From: Desulfuromusa sp.
GTDB lineage: Bacteria > Desulfobacterota > Desulfuromonadia > Desulfuromonadales > Geopsychrobacteraceae
Assembly: GCA_021647765.1 (NCBI GenBank)
Contig: JAKIUD010000073.1
Coordinates: forward strand, 1-15,646
Length of the DNA stretch: 15,646 nt
Direction: 5' to 3'
Below, piece after piece: positions 1-5,510 of this stretch (position 1 is its first letter; each line of letters opens with the position of its first letter). The position numbers and the translations under genes were made by a program. A model generated the notes under the pieces. That model saw only the letters and a program-made list of their open reading frames with translations, ran no database searches and was not told the DNA's origin.

Positions 1-2
1 CC

Positions 3-83
3 TGGAGGAATAAAGAAATCTATCATTCAATGTGGATAAACGATAATGTAGTGCCAGACGATGTTTTTTTGACGTGGAACTAG
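3..83 (+). CDS. Possible 3' end of a gene entering from the left
   Basis: The third + frame is open from the left edge for 26 codons and ends with TAG at 81-83. The encoded tail has ordinary protein-like composition, with the end reading NDNVVPDDVFLTWN. The strong terminator at 149-190 lies 65 bases after the stop, as expected for the end of a gene. The product is not recognised. The stretch is short, so an open frame by chance is quite possible. No start lies in the window. Confidence 0.3.
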   Translation, partial: WRNKEIYHSMWINDNVVPDDVFLTWN

Positions 84-148
84 TTGATATTGCGAGGTTT
101 ATTTTTTTGGGTGTTAAACATGGGCTAAGATCAAAAATAACAATTCAT

Positions 149-190
149 AAACACAAAAAGGGCAGCCAATTGGCTGCCCTTTTTGTGTTT
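149..190. terminator. Perfect 42-bp palindromic bidirectional terminator
   Basis: Bases 149-169 are the exact reverse complement of 170-190. The GC core is GGGCAGCC/GGCTGCCC, flanked by an A run on the left and a T run (180-184) on the right, so each strand gives a G+C stem followed by U residues. It can stop transcription of a gene entering from the left (+) and of the 420-914 gene (-), whose stop is 230 bases away. The match is perfect with no spared loop, so the apical loop must come from opening the central CCAATTGG. Confidence 0.85.
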
Positions 191-221
191 GGGCTGATCT
201 GCTAAATTTATTTATCTGGAA

Positions 222-320
222 CCTCTTGCAAAATTCGTCATCCTCGTGAAAACGAGGATCCAGTTTTTGATTAACCCAGAAAACCTCTGGATTCGTGCCT
301 ACGCGGGAGTGGCGGTCACG
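222..320 (+). repeat. Dispersed hairpin repeat, copy A
   Basis: This ~100-bp element matches the reverse complement of 1905-2003 along its length. Shared blocks include CATCCTCGTGAAAACG, GGATCCAG, TTTTTGAT, AAACCTCTGG and GCCTACGCGGGA. It contains a small hairpin, CCTCGT-gaaa-ACGAGG (242-257). The second hairpin, intact in copy B, is degraded here (TTCGTGCCTACGCGGGAG). Repeats with a TTCCCGCnnnnGCGGGAA core are common in proteobacterial genomes and are usually non-coding. No transposase is associated with it. Confidence 0.8.
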
Positions 321-419
321 AATGGTACCAGTTTAAGCAGTATAGCAGTAAACTTGGGGCTATCCCCAGACCCATCGAGGGCTGTCCCGATTTTGCTGCC
401 ATTTACCCTTAAGCTAGCA

Positions 420-914
420 CTATTCCTGTTGCAGTTGAGCTTTTGAGTAAACCCCTTCAACCGCACATTCTTCGTCGGCATCAGGGATAGACAGGGTGGC
501 TGTCCCATCCTCGTTCATCTGCAAACTGGCCTGCATATTCTCCACCAGAGTCAAACAGTCATTGGTATTCAATGCCATATTTTTACCCACGATTCTATAC
601 CAGTTGTCATCTTCTCGAGTGACTCTTATTGGGTATCTCCCAGGCTCCAGTTCCGTTTGTCCGTAAATCATCGTCACATCACATTTGCCCCCGGATTTCT
701 TGAATGTAATTTCCCCACTGTCACCATCCATACGCAAGAGCACCACCGCCGCTTCAGCACTCTCAAAACAGTATTCGGCCTGAATATACATTTGATCTGT
801 TTCTGCCCAATACAAGTTGCCCCCTTTTTGCACAACTTTAACTTCATACTCCACTGCAAATACAGAGGATGAAACCATCAGGAGAACTAACAGAACCACT
901 GCCATATTTTTCAT
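420..914 (-). CDS. Exported protein of unknown function with four cysteines
   Basis: The 164-residue product starts with a clear Sec signal peptide: Lys2, a hydrophobic run at 5-19 and a likely cut after VFA at residue 20. The mature part (about 144 residues) is acidic, has no further membrane segment, and carries four cysteines (49, 78, 120, 150), enough for two disulfides in the periplasm. Beta-type stretches alternate with turns, suggesting a small beta-rich domain. The ATG at 914 has a GGGAG Shine-Dalgarno about 6 bases upstream. The gene follows the metallo-hydrolase gene by 96 bases on the same strand and may be co-transcribed with it. The pair is bounded by two inverted repeat copies. 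I do not recognise the family and assign no function. Confidence 0.75.
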   Translation of the reverse strand: MKNMAVVLLVLLMVSSSVFAVEYEVKVVQKGGNLYWAETDQMYIQAEYCFESAEAAVVLLRMDGDSGEITFKKSGGKCDVTMIYGQTELEPGRYPIRVTREDDNWYRIVGKNMALNTNDCLTLVENMQASLQMNEDGTATLSIPDADEECAVEGVYSKAQLQQE

Positions 915-1010
915 ATTCGACTCCCATTCAGCTAAAAAAAACAGCCATAATTGTCTTCATCAAGTGCCTTTATTATGGTTTCCAGTTTTTTTGCCTCCCC
1001 CTTTTTTATA

Positions 1011-1760
1011 TCAAAGCTCGATTAAATCACCATCATTAGCCGCATCCAGCTCTAGCTGATCAATGCGTTTCAGCATCTCAGATCCCATGTGGGTCAACAG
1101 CAACTTGCGACAACTCAAACGGTTTCTCTTGCTCAGCAGGGTAAAATAATCGAGATGCGCAGGAACTGGCTGATCATAGGCAGAACATTCTGCAATGAGC
1201 AAATCACTTCCCTGCGCCAGCGGAATCAGGTTATCAGTCCATTCGGTGTCACCCGTATAGCTGATAACCTTTCCAAAAATCTCAACGCGTAATCCGTAGA
1301 CATGTTGACTGCTACCATGTTTAACCTGAAAGGATTCGATTTTCGCGGAATTTACCTGCACCGGTTTTTTGGGATCAAGCAACCGATATTCAATTGGAAA
1401 AGTCGATTTTCCCCCGATCATTCCTGGGTAAAGTGCCTCAGCAGCAGCTTCAACCCGCTGCTGTAATCCCGGTGGACCGATCAAAACCAAAGGCCTGATC
1501 CGCTGGCTGAGATATTTTCCTTCTAGCAGCAAATAGGGAATTCCACCAAAATGATCACCGTGAAGATGACTGATAACAACGGTATCAATTTCAGAAGGGA
1601 TCACCCCACAGCGCTGCATACCAATCAAACTGGAGCATCCGCAATCGAGGAGAAGCTGTTCACCAGCAGCAGCAAGATGAAAACAGCTATTGAGCCGTCC
1701 ACCACTTCCAAAGGCGTCTCCAGTACCGACACAGTTGAGAATAACCGAAGTGCTTGCCAT
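1011..1760 (-). CDS. Metallo-beta-lactamase-fold hydrolase (RNase Z-like group)
   Basis: The 249-residue cytoplasmic protein starts VILNCVGTGDAFGSGGR, typical of RNase Z/arylsulfatase-like members of the fold. The zinc motif HxHxDH is present as HLHGDH (His65, His67, Asp69, His70). Further ligand candidates are His148, Asp171 in TGDT and His224 in LTHMG. The substrate cannot be read from the sequence; a phosphodiesterase or similar ester hydrolase is likely. I chose the ATG at 1760, 7 bases after AGGTGA in AAAGGTGA; the ATG two codons earlier (1766) is too close to that site. The frame stays open upstream to 1979, but that part is translated repeat B and promoter sequence and is not protein. 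There is no signal peptide. The gene probably leads a two-gene unit with 420-914. Confidence 0.85.
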   Translation of the reverse strand: MASTSVILNCVGTGDAFGSGGRLNSCFHLAAAGEQLLLDCGCSSLIGMQRCGVIPSEIDTVVISHLHGDHFGGIPYLLLEGKYLSQRIRPLVLIGPPGLQQRVEAAAEALYPGMIGGKSTFPIEYRLLDPKKPVQVNSAKIESFQVKHGSSQHVYGLRVEIFGKVISYTGDTEWTDNLIPLAQGSDLLIAECSAYDQPVPAHLDYFTLLSKRNRLSCRKLLLTHMGSEMLKRIDQLELDAANDGDLIEL

Positions 1761-1843
1761 ACTCATTTCACCTTTCTTGCCCAAATAAACCAATGGCAAC
1801 TGGCTGACAATTCCATTTTCAACACTATTTACTAACAAACGTG

Positions 1844-1872
1844 ATATTATGGCAAAAAATAAATAGTGACAA
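1844..1872 (-). promoter_or_regulatory. Candidate promoter of the metallo-hydrolase gene
   Basis: On the minus strand TTGTCA (1872-1867) and TAATAT (1849-1844) are 17 bases apart, in an A+T-rich stretch between repeat B and the gene. The -35 matches five of six consensus bases and the -10 four of six. Transcription would start about 75 bases before the chosen start codon. This is inference from consensus only. Confidence 0.4.
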
Positions 1873-1904
1873 TAAAAAGACCTTGCAAAACCCGTTAAAG
1901 TCCA

Positions 1905-2003
1905 GAGACCGTCATTCCCGCGTAGGCGGGAACCCAGAGGTTTCCTGGACTCATCAAAAAGCTGGATCCCCGTTTTCACGAGGATGAGGACTTTTGTAAG
2001 CAG
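1905..2003 (-). repeat. Dispersed hairpin repeat, copy B (inverted relative to copy A)
   Basis: The reverse complement matches 222-320 at most positions. It carries the intact hairpin TTCCCGC-gtag-GCGGGAA (about 1916-1933) and a second near-palindrome CCCCGTTTTCACGAGG. Copies A and B face each other and enclose the two minus-strand genes between them. The copy lies between the divergent metallo-hydrolase and antiporter genes, so it occupies both upstream regions. No transposase or target duplication is evident. Confidence 0.8.
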
Positions 2004-2019
2004 CTCAATACATTAACAT

Positions 2020-2049
2020 TTTTGCACCTGCAAAAGCTTATCTGCTTTT
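2020..2049 (+). promoter_or_regulatory. Two overlapping hairpins in the antiporter leader
   Basis: TTTTGC (2020-2025) can pair with GCAAAA (2030-2035), and AAAAGC (2032-2037) can pair with GCTTTT (2044-2049). The two stems share bases 2032-2035, so only one can form fully at a time. The second ends 13 bases before the antiporter ATG, which has no good Shine-Dalgarno. A small translational switch is possible. Each stem is only six pairs, so chance is a real alternative. Confidence 0.3.
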
Positions 2050-2062
2050 AACTTGGTTTGCC

Positions 2063-3799
2063 ATGCCTGAAGATTCTTTGCACATAATTTATGCCCTTGC
2101 TGTTATCTTGATTGCCTCCCTGATTGGCGGTCGTTTTGCAGCTTTCTGTCGAATCCCCCGTGTGACAGGTTATCTGCTGGCCGGATTGTTGGTTGGACCC
2201 TCTTTTGCCGAACTATTCAACCTTCCGCAACTGATTTCTCATTCTGCTCTGGAAGAGTTAAGACTGATTTCAGACGTTGCCCTGGCATTAATTCTGATGA
2301 ATATCGGTGGACAGTTACGCACCGAAAACCTGCGCCGCTGGAAACAGCGTATCCTCATCTTTTCACTGACCGAAGTAATACTTACCGGCGTATTGGTCGG
2401 AATTTCCATTTTTGTCGTCAATCAGTTCATCGTTCAACAAACAGTAGCAGGTTTGAGCCTTGGAAAAACCTCTCTGTTATTTGGCATGTTTACCGGAACC
2501 ATCAGCATTGCCACTGCTCCGGCAGCCACCTTGATGGTAGTGCGTGAATATGAAGCGGAAGGACCGATCACCCGACTCGTGTTAACACTGGTCAGCTTAA
2601 ATAACCTGTTTTCGGTCTTTGTCTTTTCGATCGCAGTACAATTACTGGTTTCCCCCGGTGGAGGGTTCGGATCAATTGCCTATCAGCTCAGCGTTCCTCT
2701 CCTTCTTGGTGGTGGCTTCGGCCTTGTTATGTCACTCTGCGCGCAACACATGGAGTTACCCAGCGAGTATAAACTCCTGCTGCTTGGTGGAGTGACAGCA
2801 GTTGCTGTTATCAGCCGTGTACTTGGACTGGAGCCGCTGCTATCCTGCCTTGCATTAGGGATGGTTTTGGCCGATAGTTCACCGCGTTGGGAACGACTGG
2901 TTAAAGCCCTGAACGAAATTGATTACCCTCTTTATGTAACCTTTTTTGTCCTCGCTGGTGCCAATCTCCATATTGGCACCCTAGCACATATCGGCCTGCT
3001 CGGTGTCACCTATGTTTTAGCCAGAACCTGTGGAAAGCTGGTTGGAGCCTCTCTCGGTGCACAGATGGGAAAATTTGGACAACGGGAACAAACCTATGTT
3101 GGTATGACTTTACTTGCCCAGGCCGGAATGGCTATCGGGCTTGCAACAACCCTCTCCAAACAGTGGCCAGAAGGGGGCAAACTGGTCGAAACAATCATCC
3201 TCGGTTCTGTGGTGATCTTTGAGTTAATCGGTCCGTTGGCGGTTCGCTTCGGATTGGTCAAATCGGGCGAGGTTCCACTTCTCTCATTACTACGAAAGCG
3301 CGCGCCACAAAGTGGTATGGAAGGGCTGCATAGTGTTGCCAACCATTTTCGTAACAATCTCGGTCTGCCTGCTGGACACAAGCTGGAAAATCCAGGGGAC
3401 ATCCTGGTTCGCCATGTGATGCGGCACAATGTTGAGACCATCCACCATGCTACCCCATTTCAAGAACTTCTAAATATTATTGCTCACAGCCGCTACGACC
3501 GCTTTCCGGTTGTTGATGATGATCAAAATTTTGTTGGAATTATCAACTATACCGAAATTCGCAATCTGCTCTTTGATCAATCCCTCTCGGGATTACTGGT
3601 TGCCCGTGACCTGGTTTCAGCACCACACCACTCTATACCTCCCGATATCCCCCTCCGCGATGCATTGAAAACTTTCCAAAAAAAACGTAATATCAGTTAC
3701 TTCCCGGTTATCGATCCGGATGAGCCAAAAAAACTCCTCGGCATTCTCAGTCAAAATGACGTCCTTGCCGCATTCCGACGACTGAATCTGGAAGAATAA
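2063..3799 (+). CDS. CPA2-type cation/proton antiporter with C-terminal CBS pair
   Basis: The 578-residue inner-membrane protein has a Na+/H+ exchanger domain of many hydrophobic helices (about 5-400). It begins with the family pattern of a first helix, then RIPRVTGYLLAGLLVGP (31-46), with ATAPAAT at 150-156 in the core. A cytoplasmic linker leads to two CBS domains (about 450-503 and 515-573) that could sense an adenine nucleotide or ionic strength. The family exchanges Na+ or K+ for H+. Oddly, residues 180-181 are Asn-Asn, where related exchangers usually have Asp-Asp or a similar acidic pair that binds the ion. The ATG at 2063 is the first in frame after a stop, but its ribosome site is weak. 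The gene stands alone, divergent from the metallo-hydrolase and convergent with cpoB. It is Kef-like in layout but has no recognisable KTN domain. Confidence 0.88.
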   Translation: MPEDSLHIIYALAVILIASLIGGRFAAFCRIPRVTGYLLAGLLVGPSFAELFNLPQLISHSALEELRLISDVALALILMNIGGQLRTENLRRWKQRILIFSLTEVILTGVLVGISIFVVNQFIVQQTVAGLSLGKTSLLFGMFTGTISIATAPAATLMVVREYEAEGPITRLVLTLVSLNNLFSVFVFSIAVQLLVSPGGGFGSIAYQLSVPLLLGGGFGLVMSLCAQHMELPSEYKLLLLGGVTAVAVISRVLGLEPLLSCLALGMVLADSSPRWERLVKALNEIDYPLYVTFFVLAGANLHIGTLAHIGLLGVTYVLARTCGKLVGASLGAQMGKFGQREQTYVGMTLLAQAGMAIGLATTLSKQWPEGGKLVETIILGSVVIFELIGPLAVRFGLVKSGEVPLLSLLRKRAPQSGMEGLHSVANHFRNNLGLPAGHKLENPGDILVRHVMRHNVETIHHATPFQELLNIIAHSRYDRFPVVDDDQNFVGIINYTEIRNLLFDQSLSGLLVARDLVSAPHHSIPPDIPLRDALKTFQKKRNISYFPVIDPDEPKKLLGILSQNDVLAAFRRLNLEE

Positions 3800-3836
3800 A
3801 AAAGCAGGATGACCTTAAGTGGCCACCCTGCTTTTT
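3799..3836. terminator. Bidirectional terminator between antiporter and cpoB
   Basis: AAAAAGCAGG (3799-3808) pairs with CCTGCTTTTT (3827-3836). An inner interrupted stem (TG-CC with GG-CA) surrounds the loop TTAAGT. The + strand ends in TTTTT directly after the antiporter stop, and the complement also ends in a U run, so it can serve the convergent cpoB side too. Confidence 0.85.
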
Positions 3837-3866
3837 CGATCACAATTATCAAACTGATGAGTATTT

Positions 3867-3957
3867 CCCCTCCCCTTGTGGGAAGGGATTAAGGGGAGGG
3901 GGGCATTTATGGTGACCCACCCTCACCCCAGCCCTCTCCCATCAAGGGAGAGGGAGG
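3867..3957. repeat. GC-rich double-hairpin repeat
   Basis: There are two G/C hairpins: CCCCTCCCC (3867-3875) with GGGGAGGGG (3893-3901), and CCCTCTCCC (3932-3940) with GGGAGAGGG (3946-3954, loop ATCAA). The left half also resembles the reverse complement of the right half, so the whole 90-bp element is itself a large imperfect inverted repeat around CATTTATGGTGAC. Elements with CCCTCACCCC and CCCTCTCCCnnnnnGGGAGAGGG are known as dispersed intergenic repeats in several bacterial groups. It sits between convergent genes, five bases from the cpoB stop. Confidence 0.75.
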
Positions 3958-3961
3958 TTAA

Positions 3962-4756
3962 TTATGAACTTTTCCCCAGATACTTTTTTGCGGCAGTCGC
4001 TTGAGCTGAATCGGGATATTCTTCAATCAACTTCTGCATTGTCGTTCTGGCATTTTCACCATCGCCCAACGCGTTGAATGCCAAAGCCTGTTTCAACATG
4101 GCCGCGGAAGCCTTCGGGTGAGATGGATACTTACTGATAACGTCCTGAAATTGCAGAATTGCCATTTCATACTTCTTTTCACCATAAAAGGCCTCTCCGA
4201 TCCAATAAAGGGCATTGACATATAAGTCATGCTCCGGATACTGGTTGACAAAGGATTCCAGTTGTTTACGACCCTGGGCAAACTGTTGCTGATTACGAAT
4301 CAAGTCGAGAGCCTCTTGGTAGGTCTGTTCAGCAGTCAACTCAGGTTGACTTTCCGGCACCGGTTGTTGCCCTGTGGTTCCCCCTCTGGCAACCTGTTGT
4401 TCCAATTCATCAACCCGGTTTGTGAGAGAAGTCAACTGCATCCCCAGATCATCTTTGATCAGCTGCAGCTCATCAGCCAACGCCCGGTTATCCTGACCTA
4501 AGTCATCCATTCGACCATTAACCGACTGAATTTCTACCCGTAAATTATCAAGACCGGCGAGTAGTTCAGCACCCTGGCGCTGCCGAATATCTCCACTTAT
4601 TGCTTCTGCCTGAGCGATCTCCGCCTTCTGTACTTCTAATTGTGCCAGACGGCGCTTCATCTCTTCCAGATCCATATCCATCCGCAATTGATCCTGGCTT
4701 GGTGGTAGACACCCGACCAGCAACAACAAACTCGACAATATTAATAGAAAGCGCAT
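3962..4756 (-). CDS. cpoB: Tol-Pal accessory protein CpoB (YbgF), lipoprotein form
   Basis: The 264-residue protein has a signal sequence with lipobox LVGC (Cys16), a coiled-coil region rich in Glu, Gln and Leu (about 24-124), a short linker and three TPR-like repeats (about 143-262). This is the CpoB/YbgF layout. In E. coli, CpoB trimerises through the coiled coil, binds TolA and links outer-membrane constriction to peptidoglycan synthesis by PBP1B. The start at 4756 is fixed by GGAGGAAA seven bases upstream; the frame runs 14 codons further up into the pal terminator hairpin and that part should be left out. The E. coli protein is soluble in the periplasm, so a lipidated Cys16 would anchor this one. 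It is the last gene of the locus, separated from pal by a terminator. Confidence 0.9.
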   Translation of the reverse strand: MRFLLILSSLLLLVGCLPPSQDQLRMDMDLEEMKRRLAQLEVQKAEIAQAEAISGDIRQRQGAELLAGLDNLRVEIQSVNGRMDDLGQDNRALADELQLIKDDLGMQLTSLTNRVDELEQQVARGGTTGQQPVPESQPELTAEQTYQEALDLIRNQQQFAQGRKQLESFVNQYPEHDLYVNALYWIGEAFYGEKKYEMAILQFQDVISKYPSHPKASAAMLKQALAFNALGDGENARTTMQKLIEEYPDSAQATAAKKYLGKSS

Positions 4757-4779
4757 TGGATTTCCTCCCGGGAACCTGA

Positions 4780-4817
4780 AACAAAAAGAGCCGCCCATTT
4801 AACTGCTGAGCGGCTCC
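4780..4817 (-). terminator. Intrinsic terminator between pal and cpoB
   Basis: On the minus strand GAGCCGC (4816-4810) pairs with GCGGCTC (4794-4788) across a 15-base loop and is followed by TTTTTGTTT. This is a standard intrinsic terminator 21 bases after the pal stop. It lies upstream of the cpoB ribosome site, so cpoB would be made by read-through or from a promoter I cannot identify. Confidence 0.8.
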
Positions 4818-4837
4818 GATTAATTCATATCTACAGA

Positions 4838-5404
4838 TTAACGCTTAACTTTAAAATTAGCACGACGGTTTTTAGCCCAAGCTTCCTTGGTATGGGCAGG
4901 ATCAATAGGCATCTCTTCACCGTAAGAGATAACGCTCATACGATCAGCGGCAACACCAAGAGAAACCAGATAATTCTTGGCCGCTAAAGCACGCTTCTCA
5001 CCCAGAGCCAGGTTATACTCGTCGGAACCACGCTCATCACAATGTCCTTCGATTAAAACTTTGACTGCTGGTGCAGCTCTAAGCAACCCGGCATTGCTTA
5101 CCAGAATACTTTTGGCGGCAGGAGTCAAAATATACTGATCGAAGTCAAAATGAATCCGGGCAAGCCCCTTGGAGGCAGCACGCTCAGCAGCTCTTGCAGC
5201 AGCGGCAGCATCATAAGCATTTGTTGCAGTATCAGTAACAGCTTGTTCAGTAACAGCGGCAGGTTGCTGCTGCGTCATTTCAACCTGAGTTGACTCAGGG
5301 GCTGCCACTGGTTGCTCAACAACTGGCTTTTTAGCACAGCCTGAAGCCAGCAGAGTCAGGACACAGAGCATCACCAGCAGACGGGTAATGGTTAATTTTG
5401 GCAT
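4838..5404 (-). CDS. pal: Peptidoglycan-associated lipoprotein Pal
   Basis: The 188-residue protein has a signal peptide ending in LLASGC (Cys23 lipidated), a flexible Gln/Ala/Thr-rich tether (about 24-80) and an OmpA-like domain (about 82-188). That domain shows the peptidoglycan-binding signature GHCDERGSDEYN (120-131, Asp123) and the NRRAN motif (179-183), which bind the diaminopimelate side chain. Pal is held in the outer membrane and moves to the septum by Tol action. The ATG at 5404 follows AAAGGAG by about nine bases. tolB lies 106 bases upstream, and the gap contains its own promoter. Length and motifs are normal for the family. Confidence 0.97.
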   Translation of the reverse strand: MPKLTITRLLVMLCVLTLLASGCAKKPVVEQPVAAPESTQVEMTQQQPAAVTEQAVTDTATNAYDAAAAARAAERAASKGLARIHFDFDQYILTPAAKSILVSNAGLLRAAPAVKVLIEGHCDERGSDEYNLALGEKRALAAKNYLVSLGVAADRMSVISYGEEMPIDPAHTKEAWAKNRRANFKVKR

Positions 5405-5467
5405 AATCAGTTACTCCTTTCGCATTTGCGATCAATTTTAAAAAATGTTTTTTTTACAACTCAAGGC

Positions 5468-5495
5468 ATTATACAGAAGCTTGGCGTAAAAACAA
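5468..5495 (-). promoter_or_regulatory. Promoter before pal
   Basis: On the minus strand there is a perfect -10 TATAAT (5473-5468). TTGTTT (5495-5490) lies 16 bases upstream as a weak -35. Transcription would start about 55 bases before the pal ATG, within the tolB-pal gap. This would raise Pal above TolQRAB, fitting the high copy number known for Pal. Confidence 0.6.
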
Positions 5496-5510
5496 TACCC
5501 CTTTACATTG

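Noticed and set aside
31..39. Perfect DnaA box on the minus strand (TTATCCACA).
   Set aside because: A single 9-mer without others nearby is expected by chance in a genome; no origin-like features surround it.
930..1005. Short minus-strand frame in the gap between the metallo-hydrolase and the exported protein gene, reading LETIIKALDEDNYGCFF, with GGGGGAGG upstream.
   Set aside because: It has only a CTG as possible start, is under 20 codons and is preceded in frame by a stop. The peptide looks protein-like, but there is no further support.
1994..2019. TTGTAA/TAACAT as promoter of the antiporter gene at the end of repeat B.
   Set aside because: The spacer is 14 bases and both elements are weak matches.
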